Of a DNA stretch of 64,000 nt, positions 32,923 to 41,824 are shown one piece after another. The notes under the pieces were generated by a model. That model was not told the origin of the DNA, searched no databases, and saw only the letters and a list, made by a program, of their open reading frames with translations. The DNA is from Ascidiaceihabitans sp047624005 (GTDB lineage: Bacteria > Pseudomonadota > Alphaproteobacteria > Rhodobacterales > Rhodobacteraceae): assembly GCA_047624005.1 (NCBI GenBank), contig JBLHPE010000002.1, positions 24,207 to 88,206 of the forward strand. Reading direction: 5' to 3'. The first letter of the stretch is position 1; every line of letters starts with the position of its first letter. A program made the translations under genes and the position numbers.

Positions 32923-33864
32923 TCAGTTGAAGTGGCGGATGGGTGGTTCTGACCAATCGACAAGCGGCCCTTTGGGGACAATTCCAAGAGGATTGCGAAG
33001 ATCGGATTTTGAAAAATACCCTGCTTTATAGATGTCGAATTTAACGATCTCGGACACGCCTTTGATGGCATAGAACGCGCGCGCAAAATCCCAAAGGTTT
33101 GGGTAATCGGTCAACTTGGCGAGATTGCATTTGAAGGCGTAGTGGTAGGCAACATCAAAGCGGGCAAGTGTAGGGAATAGGCGCACGTCAGCTTCGGTCA
33201 ATTGTTCCCCGACTAAGGTTGTTCGGGTTTCGAGATGTGACTCAACTTCATCGAGCGCGTGGAATAGGTCGGTCACTGCGCTGTCGTAGGCCTCTTGTGT
33301 GCGTGCGAACCCCGCGCGGTACACGCCGTTGTTGATCCTGCTGTGAATCAGGTCGTTCCATTTGTCGATTTCTGGCAGAAGTGGCGCAGGACACAAACGC
33401 TGGCTGCTGTCGAAATGCTGACCAATCATCCGCACGATATCAGCGCTTTCGTTCGATACAATCTGCCGAATGCGGCGATCCCAAAGGACTGGCACAGTTA
33501 TCCGTCCTGTGTAACTTGGGGATTGCTTTGCATAGACTTCATGCACGGCCATCGCATCTAACTCGGCGTCCGCAAACCCGCCAGTTTTGTCAAACACCCA
33601 CCCTTGATCTGTGCGGGCAGGTTTGGCGACGCTGATGCCGATTGCATCCTCAAGTCCTAGAACCGCGCGGGTCAGAAGGGTGCGATGCGCCCACGGACAG
33701 TTCCACGCAACGAACAAATGATAACGCCCGTGATCAGGCGTAAAGGGACCCTCCGCAGTAATTTGGCCGCGAATACTGCTGGCAACACGTTTGAATTCAC
33801 CACCTAAATAGCTGTCCGGTGCAGGGTCTTCGATGTGGTAAACGCCATCAATCATCACGCCCAT
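32923..33864 (-). CDS. Glutathionyl-hydroquinone reductase (Xi-class glutathione S-transferase, ECM4/YqjG)
   Basis: 313 residues. The catalytic motif WNCPWAHRTLL near residue 55 has the nucleophilic Cys of Xi-class transferases. The C-terminal helical domain includes SRINNGVYRAGFARTQEAYD and LFPTLARFDVAYHYAFKCN. It reduces glutathionyl-hydroquinones with glutathione, protecting against quinones. Start ATG 33864; a second ATG three codons later is equally possible. It is divergent from the yebC gene. Confidence 0.92.
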   Translation of the reverse strand: MGVMIDGVYHIEDPAPDSYLGGEFKRVASSIRGQITAEGPFTPDHGRYHLFVAWNCPWAHRTLLTRAVLGLEDAIGISVAKPARTDQGWVFDKTGGFADAELDAMAVHEVYAKQSPSYTGRITVPVLWDRRIRQIVSNESADIVRMIGQHFDSSQRLCPAPLLPEIDKWNDLIHSRINNGVYRAGFARTQEAYDSAVTDLFHALDEVESHLETRTTLVGEQLTEADVRLFPTLARFDVAYHYAFKCNLAKLTDYPNLWDFARAFYAIKGVSEIVKFDIYKAGYFSKSDLRNPLGIVPKGPLVDWSEPPIRHFN

Positions 33865-34048
33865 TATACTGTTCCTTAATGCTGTTAGGTCAGATCATAG
33901 TGGTTGAAAACAGTCACGCAATGCAGGCTCGCTGCGCGTGAACGCACATGTTCCGTTTCCGATTGCGCCCTGCGGGCTTGCCCTATGACCGTTCGTTGCC
34001 CTATAGTATTTGCCAAACACAGATACGTAAATAACGGCGGAGGCTCCG

Positions 34049-34789
34049 ATGGCAGGCCATTCAAAATGGGCAAATATTCAACACCGCAAGGGGCGCCAGG
34101 ACAAACTGCGCGCTAAGCTGTTTTCCAAGATGGCAAAGGAAATCACCGTTGCCGCCAAAATGGGTGATCCTGATCCAGATAAAAACCCGCGTTTGCGTAT
34201 GGCTGTTAAAGAAGCCAAATCCAGTTCGGTCCCTAAAGAGGTTATTGATCGCGCGATCAAGAAATCCCAAGTGGGTGAAGGCGACGATTACGAAGAAATT
34301 CGCTATGAGGGCTATGGCCCGAATGGTGTTGCTGTGATCGTTGAGGCGATGACTGACAACCGCAATCGCACAGCGTCTACCGTGCGATCTACCTTTACCA
34401 AATGCGGTGGTAATTTGGGCGAAACCGGCAGCCTTGGCTTTATGTTCGACCGCAAAGGTGCCGTGTTTTATCCGGTAACGGTTGGCGATGCCGATACAGT
34501 GATGATGGCCGCGATTGAGGCAGGCGCAGAAGATGTTGAATCCTCTGAGGACGGCCATGTGGTTTGGTGTGCAGATACGGATCTGAACGAGGTCTCAAAT
34601 GCGCTTGAGACAGAATTGGGTGAATCAGATTCAACCAAACTGATCTGGAAACCCACCATCACCACAGAGATGGATCTGGAGGCGATGGAGAAATTGATGC
34701 GCCTGATTGATGCGCTTGAAGATGATGATGATGTGCAGCGGGTCACAACCAACTTTGAAGCCAGTGACGAGGTGATGGAGCAGCTGTAG
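34049..34789 (+). CDS. YebC/PmpR family protein
   Basis: 246 residues. Starts MAGHSKWANIQHRKGRQDK, the family's diagnostic N-terminus, and contains RYEGYGPNGVAVIVEAMTDN near residue 85. YebC proteins were named transcriptional regulators; recent work shows that at least some help translate proline-rich stretches on the ribosome. GGAGGCTCCG precedes the ATG. A bidirectional terminator follows. Confidence 0.95.
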   Translation: MAGHSKWANIQHRKGRQDKLRAKLFSKMAKEITVAAKMGDPDPDKNPRLRMAVKEAKSSSVPKEVIDRAIKKSQVGEGDDYEEIRYEGYGPNGVAVIVEAMTDNRNRTASTVRSTFTKCGGNLGETGSLGFMFDRKGAVFYPVTVGDADTVMMAAIEAGAEDVESSEDGHVVWCADTDLNEVSNALETELGESDSTKLIWKPTITTEMDLEAMEKLMRLIDALEDDDDVQRVTTNFEASDEVMEQL

Positions 34790-34814
34790 CCGCCTCCGTC
34801 AATTGCAAGAAACA

Positions 34815-34847
34815 AAAAACGCCGCCCTTTTCAGAGGCGGCGTTTTT
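34815..34847. terminator. Bidirectional rho-independent terminator after yebC
   Basis: AAAAACGCCGCC pairs with GGCGGCGTTTTT around a 9-base loop; T run on both strands. It serves yebC and the convergent small gene at 34871-35119. Confidence 0.92.
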
Positions 34848-34870
34848 CGTGGAGGAAACTATTGGGTGGC

Positions 34871-35119
34871 TTAGCAGGATATCATTCGTGTGACTTGACC
34901 CCACAGGCTAAGGCGTTGACCCGTCTTTTGGCCTGCCTTATCGCCGCGTTGACGCCGCATACGTTGCAACAATCCTTGCAATTCGTTCAGTCGCGTCTTG
35001 GCCCTATTGCCACCTGCACGGCTTTGGACCGAAAGGATTTTTTCTTGGGTGAAAAGCGCTTCTTCGATGACTTCTAAATCGTGATCTGAAAATTCTATGT
35101 CTTGGTTTTGATCTAACAT
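34871..35119 (-). CDS. Small charged helical protein of unknown function
   Basis: 82 residues. ATG 35119 is preceded by AAGGACGCCCGCAAA. Acidic N-terminal half (DIEFSDHDLEVIEEALFTQE) and basic C-terminal half (NELQGLLQRMRRQRGDKAGQ), probably helical. No domain recognised. It shares a terminator with yebC. Confidence 0.62.
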   Translation of the reverse strand: MLDQNQDIEFSDHDLEVIEEALFTQEKILSVQSRAGGNRAKTRLNELQGLLQRMRRQRGDKAGQKTGQRLSLWGQVTRMISC

Positions 35120-35282
35120 TTTGCGGGCGTCCTTAATCGTCTTATTTTACTATATGGGTACTCATCGGGGTCACGCCAATGACCTTTGATCAGATGACTG
35201 TGATTTTCTGTGATACGGGCAAGATTGTGCTTTTGTTTCGATCAGGTTAGCAAACAATCGCAGGTATTTCGGGACCTATCGT

Positions 35283-35882
35283 ATGTTTATTACATTTGTT
35301 CAAGGGTTTGCCCTTAGCATCACGTTAATTTTGGCAATCGGGGCGCAGAACGCGTTTGTTTTGCGTCAGGGATTGCGTCAAGCGCATGTGTTTTGGGTCT
35401 GCCTGACCTGTGGTGTGATTGATGCCGTTCTGATTGTTGCTGGTATCGCAGGTTTCGGGGCATTGGCCCAAGCGGTGCCTTGGTTTGAAAGTGCGATGCG
35501 TTTTGGCGGTGCTGCGTTCTTGATCTGGTACGGAGGGTTGAATGCTTTATCTGCATGGCGGGGGGGCACCGCCCTTGAAGCCGCCGAGGACGAACAGCAG
35601 TCTTTAGTCAGTATCATCGGAACTTTGCTGGCCTTATCATTGTTAAATCCGCATGTTTACTTGGACACGGTCGTTTTGATTGGATCGATTTCTGCGCAAT
35701 ACGAGGACCGTGTGACGTTTGGGTTTGGCGCAGTCACTGCCAGCCTCACGTTCTTTTTTGCACTTGGGTACGGCGCACGTTTGTTGCGGCCTATTTTTGC
35801 CAACCCAAGATCCTGGCAAGTGTTAGACGCATTAATTGCTCTCACTATGTGGGCCATCGCGGCCAAACTAATTTTGACGTGA
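35283..35882 (+). CDS. LysE/ArgO family amino acid exporter
   Basis: 199 residues, about six helices. The N-terminus contains AIGAQNAFVLRQGLRQAHVF, the LysE/ArgO signature, and LLNPHVYLDTVVLIG occurs near residue 122, typical of the lysine/arginine exporters rather than RhtB. Intact, unlike the related gene at 23158. A DMT transporter follows after 39 bases. Confidence 0.9.
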   Translation: MFITFVQGFALSITLILAIGAQNAFVLRQGLRQAHVFWVCLTCGVIDAVLIVAGIAGFGALAQAVPWFESAMRFGGAAFLIWYGGLNALSAWRGGTALEAAEDEQQSLVSIIGTLLALSLLNPHVYLDTVVLIGSISAQYEDRVTFGFGAVTASLTFFFALGYGARLLRPIFANPRSWQVLDALIALTMWAIAAKLILT

Positions 35883-35921
35883 CGCCTTGTGGTTGGTCAG
35901 GCTTTGGGTGTTGATAAGGAA

Positions 35922-36827
35922 ATGACCAACGCCACATCTTCAAACCATCGGGCAGGCATCTTTTGGATGTTTGTCACCGGCTTATGCTTCGTCGCGGTCA
36001 CGGCTATCGTCAAACATATGGGTACGCGCGTGCCACCTGCCGAGGCTGCGTTTTTGCGGTATTTGCTGGGCTTGGTGTTCCTTTTGCCGATGCTGAAAGA
36101 TGTCCGGAATGCCCACCTTACGCCGCGCCAATGGAAACTATTTGGCATGCGTGGGCTGTTTCATTCCGGCGGTGTGATGCTTTGGTTTTATGCGATGACC
36201 CGTATTCCAATCGCGGATGTGACAGCGATAAATTACCTGTCTCCAGTTTATGTCACCATCGGGGCTGCAATTTTTCTGGGCGAACGCTTGGCCATGCGCC
36301 GCATCGCTGCGATTTTGATAGCGCTTGTCGGTGCTGCGATAATTTTGCGCCCGGGCTTTCGCGAAATCTCGTCCGGTCATCTGGCGATGATGGTCACGGC
36401 GGTTGTCTTTGCAGGGTCATACCTGACAGCCAAGATCATGGCAGACGAGGTCAAGCCCACCGTAGTTGTCGCGATGTTGTCAATTTTTGTGACCCTCGGA
36501 TTGGCCCCCTTTGCGTTTATGACGTGGGTCACGCCATCACTGAATGACATCGGGTTGTTGTTTATCGTCGCCTGTTTCGCAACTGCTGGCCATTATACGA
36601 TGACACTGGCTTTCGCTGCTGCACCCGTCACCGTGACACAACCCGTGACGTTCCTCCAATTGGTCTGGGCCGTTCTGCTTGGGGCAATCGTTTTTGCGGA
36701 GCCGGTGGATATTTGGGTTGTGCTTGGCGGTGTTCTAATTCTCGCGTCTGTCAGCTTTATCACATGGCGCGAGGCTGTCTTGAAACGCCGTCCAATAACC
36801 CCAACAACAAACCAAACCAAAGTGTAG
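35922..36827 (+). CDS. EamA (DMT superfamily) transporter
   Basis: 301 residues from ATG 35922; a GTG at 35889 would add 11. Ten helices in two EamA repeats, with PPAEAAFLRYLLGLVFLL and IADVTAINYLSPVYVTIGAA in the first. RhaT/SAM-like carriers belong here; substrate unknown. The N-terminal choice is uncertain since AAGGAA lies too close to the ATG. Confidence 0.85.
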   Translation: MTNATSSNHRAGIFWMFVTGLCFVAVTAIVKHMGTRVPPAEAAFLRYLLGLVFLLPMLKDVRNAHLTPRQWKLFGMRGLFHSGGVMLWFYAMTRIPIADVTAINYLSPVYVTIGAAIFLGERLAMRRIAAILIALVGAAIILRPGFREISSGHLAMMVTAVVFAGSYLTAKIMADEVKPTVVVAMLSIFVTLGLAPFAFMTWVTPSLNDIGLLFIVACFATAGHYTMTLAFAAAPVTVTQPVTFLQLVWAVLLGAIVFAEPVDIWVVLGGVLILASVSFITWREAVLKRRPITPTTNQTKV

Positions 36828-36837
36828 TTTGTTTTTA

Positions 36838-36857
36838 TTGATTGACGAGTCAATCAA
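36838..36857. promoter_or_regulatory. BetI operator
   Basis: Perfect inverted repeat TTGATTGAC-GA-GTCAATCAA, 40 bases before the betI start and near its probable promoter. It resembles the BetI/TetR-type sites (ATTGATTGA-like half-sites) known upstream of bet genes in other proteobacteria. It should mediate choline-relieved repression of the whole operon. Confidence 0.8.
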
Positions 36858-36897
36858 CGGAGGTTTAGTTTCCCGTTAATATTAAGGGGAACTGCAT

Positions 36898-37473
36898 ATG
36901 CCCAAAATTGGGATGGAGCCGATCCGGCGGTCCGCGCTGGTTCATGCCACAATTGCCGAAATTGGCGCAGCTGGAAATTTGGATGTAACCGTTGGCCAAA
37001 TTGCCAAACGTGCTGGCATGTCCACAGCCCTCGCACATCACTATTTTGGTGGCAAAGACCAGATTTTCCTTGCAGCGATGCGCTATATCTTGCGTGAATA
37101 TGGGGCAGAAGTGCTGCAGGCCTTGTCGTCCGCGACCACCCCGTACGCTCGCGCCACTGCAATAATCCAATCCAGCTTTGCACCGTCTTGTTTTGCGCCG
37201 GAAACCATCAGCGCGTGGATGACATTGTATGCGCAGGCTCAAACGCAACCCGAAACCAAACGCCTGCTAAAGCTGTATCAATGGCGTCTGCATTCCAACT
37301 TAACCCACGCGCTGCGCCCACTTAGTCGCCATCCTGAGCAGGATGCACAAACATTGGCAGCCTTGATTGACGGTTTGTATCTACGGGCCGCCTTGTCCCG
37401 TGCATGTGATCCTAAAGAGGCGTGCAATGCTGCGCTTCAAACCCTGCAACTTTTGGTCGCGAGTGAATTATGA
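36898..37473 (+). CDS. betI: Transcriptional repressor BetI (TetR family)
   Basis: 191 residues. N-terminus PKIGMEPIRRSALVHATIAE is the BetI signature; the helix-turn-helix spans about 28-50 (VGQIAKRAGMSTALAHHYFG). BetI represses the glycine betaine genes and is released by choline. It is the first gene of the operon betI-betC-transporter-betB-betA, with its operator in front and a 4-base overlap (ATGA) with betC. Confidence 0.95.
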   Translation: MPKIGMEPIRRSALVHATIAEIGAAGNLDVTVGQIAKRAGMSTALAHHYFGGKDQIFLAAMRYILREYGAEVLQALSSATTPYARATAIIQSSFAPSCFAPETISAWMTLYAQAQTQPETKRLLKLYQWRLHSNLTHALRPLSRHPEQDAQTLAALIDGLYLRAALSRACDPKEACNAALQTLQLLVASEL

Positions 37474-38978
37474 GCAAACCGAACATCCTGATTTTCATGG
37501 TGGACCAGTTGAACGGCACGTTGTTTCCTGACGGGCCTGCCGAATGGCTACATGCGCCGAACCTAAAGAAGCTTGCTGCACGCTCGACCCGCTTTCAAAA
37601 CGCCTACACCGCGTCGCCATTGTGCGCGCCGGGCCGTGCAGCGTTTATGTCGGGGCAGTTGCCATCGGATACTGGCGTTTACGACAACGCCGCTGAATTC
37701 ACGTCATCAATTCCGACCTATGCCCACCATTTGCGCCGTGCAGGCTATCAAACCTGCCTAACAGGCAAGATGCATTTTGTTGGCCCTGACCAGATGCACG
37801 GGTTTGAAGAACGGCTGACAACAGACATTTACCCTGCTGATTTCGGATGGACCCCTGATTACCGCAAGCCGGGGGAACGGATTGATTGGTGGTATCACAA
37901 CATGGGGTCTGTCACGGGCTCTGGCGTGGGCGAAATTTCCAACCAAATGGAATATGATGACGAGGTCGCGTACAATGCGACCCGCAAGGTCTATGACTAT
38001 GCGCGCGGTAAAGATGACCGTCCGTGGTGCATGACCGTCAGCTTCACCCATCCGCATGATCCCTACGTGGCCCGCAAGAAGTATTGGGACCTGTACGAGG
38101 ATTGCGAACACCTTCTGCCAACCGTTCCCGCAATGGAATACGAAGATCACGACGCCCATTCCCAACGTATCTTTGATGCGAATGATTGGCGCAGTTTCGA
38201 TATTTCTGAGGATGATATCAAACGCTCTCGGCGTGCATATTTTGCCAATATCAGCTATCTGGATGATAAGATCGGCGAAGTGATGGAGGCGCTGGACAGC
38301 ACGGACCAAGAGGCAATCATCCTTTTTGTTTCGGATCACGGCGACATGTTAGGCGAACGCGGATTGTGGTTTAAAATGTCGTTCTTTGAAGGGTCAGCGC
38401 GCGTGCCGATGATGATTTGTGCGCCTGATATGGAGCCTGGTCTGATAACCACACCAGTGTCCAACATTGATGTCTGCCCAACGCTTTGCGATCTCGCTGG
38501 TGTTGATATGTCAGAGGTAGAGCCGTGGACGACAGGACAAAGTGTAAAACCAATGGGGCAGGGGATTGAACGCACTGAACCGGTCGCAATTGAATACGCC
38601 GCTGAGGCGTCGTACGCCCCAATGGTGTCGCTGCGCTACGGCAAGTGGAAGTATAACCGGTGCAAACTGGACCCTGATCAACTGTTCGACATGGATGCTG
38701 ATCCACATGAGTTAACGAACCTTGCCGAGGTTCCGGCCCATCAAGGGACACGAGACCAACTGCGTGCAAAATCCGAAGCCCGCTGGGACTTGGATAAGTA
38801 CGACGCTGATGTGCGCAAAAGCCAAGCCCGCCGTTGGGTGGTGTATGAAGCCTTGCGCGAAGGCGGTTACTATCCATGGGATTACCAACCGCTGCAAAAA
38901 GCGTCAGAGCGTTACATGCGCAACCATATGGATTTGAATACTGTCGAAAACGATGCACGATACCCCAAAGGGGACTAA
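37470..38978 (+). CDS. betC: Choline-sulfatase
   Basis: 502 residues. Sulfatase signature CAPGRAAFMSG (C-x-P-x-R, Cys near residue 54 becomes formylglycine), metal ligands in MVDQLNGTLFP at the N-terminus (Asp), and SDHGDMLGERG near 288. The C-terminal choline-sulfatase domain is present (ARRWVVYEALREGGYYPWDY). It hydrolyses choline-O-sulfate to choline and sulfate, feeding betA. No signal peptide, so cytoplasmic, implying import of the sulfate ester. Confidence 0.95.
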   Translation: MSKPNILIFMVDQLNGTLFPDGPAEWLHAPNLKKLAARSTRFQNAYTASPLCAPGRAAFMSGQLPSDTGVYDNAAEFTSSIPTYAHHLRRAGYQTCLTGKMHFVGPDQMHGFEERLTTDIYPADFGWTPDYRKPGERIDWWYHNMGSVTGSGVGEISNQMEYDDEVAYNATRKVYDYARGKDDRPWCMTVSFTHPHDPYVARKKYWDLYEDCEHLLPTVPAMEYEDHDAHSQRIFDANDWRSFDISEDDIKRSRRAYFANISYLDDKIGEVMEALDSTDQEAIILFVSDHGDMLGERGLWFKMSFFEGSARVPMMICAPDMEPGLITTPVSNIDVCPTLCDLAGVDMSEVEPWTTGQSVKPMGQGIERTEPVAIEYAAEASYAPMVSLRYGKWKYNRCKLDPDQLFDMDADPHELTNLAEVPAHQGTRDQLRAKSEARWDLDKYDADVRKSQARRWVVYEALREGGYYPWDYQPLQKASERYMRNHMDLNTVENDARYPKGD

Positions 38979-39093
38979 TAGTACGTAATTGTTCTGGCCG
39001 TACATCAACGAATGTGCCGGCGCGCCCAAGGACAATAGATTTGATGCGCCAATGCAATGCCCTAAATCGGGCACATTTAAAGAGGGACTTGTT

Positions 39094-40275
39094 ATGATGA
39101 CATCGATCATCTCATTCGGAGTATTGCTAGCGTTCGCGTTGGTGATCTTCTGCACCATCAAATGGTGGAATCTACGGCTGATTGGACCAACACCCGTTAG
39201 CCTATTTACCTTCATCGCAATCTTGTTCACGTCCGGCTTGGACGTGGGCCTAATCATGTTCCCACTGGCGTTTGATTATCCGCTGTATGCAGACGTCGCC
39301 ACCGAGCCTGCATATGGATTTACCAATCCACTAGCGCTTGAATTTGGGTTCTGGGGTTTCTTGATCTGGGCGTTCTACTTCCTGACGGCGTTCTACTTTT
39401 GCGCTATCGAACCACGGGTTCAGTTCTTTAAGATCCCAGTTGTGAAGTTGTTGAATAATATAGTCATCATCACAACGTGCGCGTTCACAGGTGCGTTGTT
39501 CCTGATCTACATGCCTTATTACATTGCCGAAGTGGGCGACGGAGAGACAATTATTCCCGCCTTCTATATCATCTGTTTCTTGGTGATCTTGGTGGCTGTG
39601 ATGTCCTCAACAGACATCAAATACGTCAAGGTATTGTCGGTGGCTTCAACCTTCCTATTCCTCGGGCTGATCGCGTTCATGTGGGCGAATGCGGGCATGG
39701 GATTTGGCGAATTTGCATCGACGGCCAGAAATATTGGTGGCTACTTTAGCAACATCCACAAGTTCATCATACCGCTGACCGATTACCATGAGTTCTATTT
39801 GTTCTGGTGGTTTGCATGGTCGATCATGATTGGGCAATTTACGTCCCGGTTCATTGGCGGATTAACCACATGGCAGTTGCTTCTAGCGCTCATGGTGATC
39901 CCGTCGATCCCACTCGGGATGTGGTTCACAGTGCTTTACTACTACCACCTCGAGAGCATCCCAACGGCAGGTATCGCCAATTGGGCCATGACAATCGTAG
40001 GCATCACCTTTGTGATCAACTCGTTTGACTCGTTGATCCGACTTTATACCGACAACCTTAGCCTCACGGTCGAGCGGTTCGGTAAGGCGGCTTACATCGC
40101 TGGCAACACCATTGTGCTGTTCGTGCTGACGTTGTTGTTCCAATCCCAATGGTTGCAAATTCAATGGGTCGGCACTGTGGTCATTGGTATGTACGTAGCC
40201 TGCTTGCTTTACGTGCTGCTGGTCAAACGCGATACGCTTTCGGGTGTTGACGGGCATCGTTTGCCTGCTGAGTAA
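39094..40275 (+). CDS. Short, divergent BCCT-like choline/betaine transporter
   Basis: 393 residues from ATG 39094 (GAGGGA upstream). About 10-12 helices. The BCCT core helix is recognisable as FWWFAWSIMIGQFTSRF (compare the WWxAWxPFVGxFIAR of BetT), followed by the GGLTTWQLLLALMVIPS segment; the first helices have FTSGLDVGLIMFPLAFDYPL where BCCT members have a GxGxG-rich pair. It is roughly 100 residues shorter than normal BCCT carriers (about 500-700) and lacks their C-terminal tail. Its place between betC and betB points to choline or choline-sulfate uptake. Assignment is by position plus limited motif match. Confidence 0.7.
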   Translation: MMTSIISFGVLLAFALVIFCTIKWWNLRLIGPTPVSLFTFIAILFTSGLDVGLIMFPLAFDYPLYADVATEPAYGFTNPLALEFGFWGFLIWAFYFLTAFYFCAIEPRVQFFKIPVVKLLNNIVIITTCAFTGALFLIYMPYYIAEVGDGETIIPAFYIICFLVILVAVMSSTDIKYVKVLSVASTFLFLGLIAFMWANAGMGFGEFASTARNIGGYFSNIHKFIIPLTDYHEFYLFWWFAWSIMIGQFTSRFIGGLTTWQLLLALMVIPSIPLGMWFTVLYYYHLESIPTAGIANWAMTIVGITFVINSFDSLIRLYTDNLSLTVERFGKAAYIAGNTIVLFVLTLLFQSQWLQIQWVGTVVIGMYVACLLYVLLVKRDTLSGVDGHRLPAE

Positions 40276-40295
40276 ACCGCGTTGAAAAACACCAA

Positions 40296-40321
40296 CTGCG
40301 CCGCTGGTATCAGCGGCGCGG
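40296..40321 (+). promoter_or_regulatory. Stable intercistronic hairpin between transporter gene and betB
   Basis: GCGCCGCTG-GTAT-CAGCGGCGC, 9 perfect pairs extending to about 11 with T-G and C-G pairs, loop 4. No T run follows, so it is not a typical terminator. It could protect the upstream mRNA or tune expression within the operon. Confidence 0.55.
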
Positions 40322-40366
40322 TATCTCCCTTATCCTGATAAACTTCCGCCGGAGGCGAACGACACT

Positions 40367-41824
40367 ATGACCTATCCAACACAACCCACAGCCAGCCATT
40401 TCATCAACGGTCAATATGTCGAAGACTCCGCTGGCACGCCAATTGACGTGATCTACCCCGCAACGGGTGAAAAAATTGCGACTGTCTATTCCGCAACGCC
40501 AGCAATCATCGCACAAGCACTTGATGCTGCGAAATCAGCCCAAGCCGCATGGGCCGCGAAAAGTGGAACTGAACGTGGCCGCATCCTGCGCCGCGCTGCC
40601 GATATCATGCGCGAACGAAATCACGACCTAAGCGTTCTGGAAACATTTGATACGGGCAAACCCTATCAAGAAACGATTGCTGTAGACGCGACATCCGGTG
40701 CTGATGCCTTGGAATATTTCGGCGGCATGGCCGCAACAATCACTGGTGAACACATCCAATTGGGCGAAGACTGGGTCTACACCCGTCGCGAAGCGCTGGG
40801 GGTTTGCGTTGGTATTGGCGCATGGAACTATCCGACACAAATCGCGTGTTGGAAAGGCGCACCAGCTTTAGCCTGTGGCAACTCGATGGTATTTAAGCCG
40901 TCCGAAATGACGCCGCTCTGCGCATTGAAAGTTGCTGAAATCCTGTTTGAGGCAGGTCTTCCCGCCGGCATCTATAACGTCATTCAAGGTTTGGGTGATG
41001 TTGGTGCCGCCTTAGTTGTGGATGACCGCGTGGATAAGGTTTCGCTGACAGGTTCCGTTCCGACCGGTAAGAAAGTTTACGCTGCCGCCGCTGCAGGGAT
41101 CAAACATGTGACAATGGAATTGGGCGGTAAATCCCCGATGATCGTATTTGATGACGCCGATATCGAAAACGCCGTTGGTGGCGCGATCTTGGGTAATTTC
41201 TACTCTACGGGTCAGGTCTGCTCAAACGGGACACGCGTGTTTGTTCATAAGAACATCAAAGAGGCATTCCTGAAGCGTTTGTCTGAACGCCTAGCTACAG
41301 CAATCATTGGTGATCCTCAGATAGAGGAAACGAACTTTGGTCCGATGGTCAGTGAACGCCAGTTGAATATCGTCATGGGGTACATTGAAAAAGGGAAAGC
41401 TGAGGGTGCGCGTCTTGTGTATGGTGGCAAACGCTTGGAACGCGATGGCTTCTATCTGGAACCAACAGTTTTTGCGGACGTCAAAGACGATATGGCGATC
41501 GCGCGTGAAGAAATCTTTGGCCCCGTTATGGCAGTCCTAGATTTTGAGGATGAAGACGACGTGATGGCCCGTGCCAATGACACGGAATTCGGTCTAGCGG
41601 CTGGTGTGTTTACCTCTGATCTAACCCGCGCCCACCGTGTTGCAGCGAATTTTGAGGCAGGCACGTGTTTTATTAATTCCTATAATGATGCGCCTGTTGA
41701 AGCACCGTTTGGCGGTTCAAAATCGTCTGGCGTAGGTCGCGAAAACTCAAAGGCTGCGATCAATTACTATACTCAACTCAAATCCGTCTATGTGCGCATG
41801 GGCGATGTTGAGGCGCCATTCTAA
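40367..41824 (+). CDS. betB: Betaine aldehyde dehydrogenase
   Basis: 485 residues. Oxidises betaine aldehyde to glycine betaine. Catalytic Glu in MELGGKSPMIVF (near 252), catalytic Cys in STGQVCSNGTRVFVH (near 286) and the NAD-binding LTGSVPTGKKVY. EDSAGTPIDVIYPATGEKI at the N-terminus is typical of BetB. GGAGGCGAACGACACT precedes the ATG. Its stop overlaps the betA start by one base (TAATG). Confidence 0.96.
   Translation: MTYPTQPTASHFINGQYVEDSAGTPIDVIYPATGEKIATVYSATPAIIAQALDAAKSAQAAWAAKSGTERGRILRRAADIMRERNHDLSVLETFDTGKPYQETIAVDATSGADALEYFGGMAATITGEHIQLGEDWVYTRREALGVCVGIGAWNYPTQIACWKGAPALACGNSMVFKPSEMTPLCALKVAEILFEAGLPAGIYNVIQGLGDVGAALVVDDRVDKVSLTGSVPTGKKVYAAAAAGIKHVTMELGGKSPMIVFDDADIENAVGGAILGNFYSTGQVCSNGTRVFVHKNIKEAFLKRLSERLATAIIGDPQIEETNFGPMVSERQLNIVMGYIEKGKAEGARLVYGGKRLERDGFYLEPTVFADVKDDMAIAREEIFGPVMAVLDFEDEDDVMARANDTEFGLAAGVFTSDLTRAHRVAANFEAGTCFINSYNDAPVEAPFGGSKSSGVGRENSKAAINYYTQLKSVYVRMGDVEAPF

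Noticed and set aside
38371..39057. 228-codon frame antisense to betC
   Set aside because: It mirrors the codon bias of betC and has no ribosome binding site or family.
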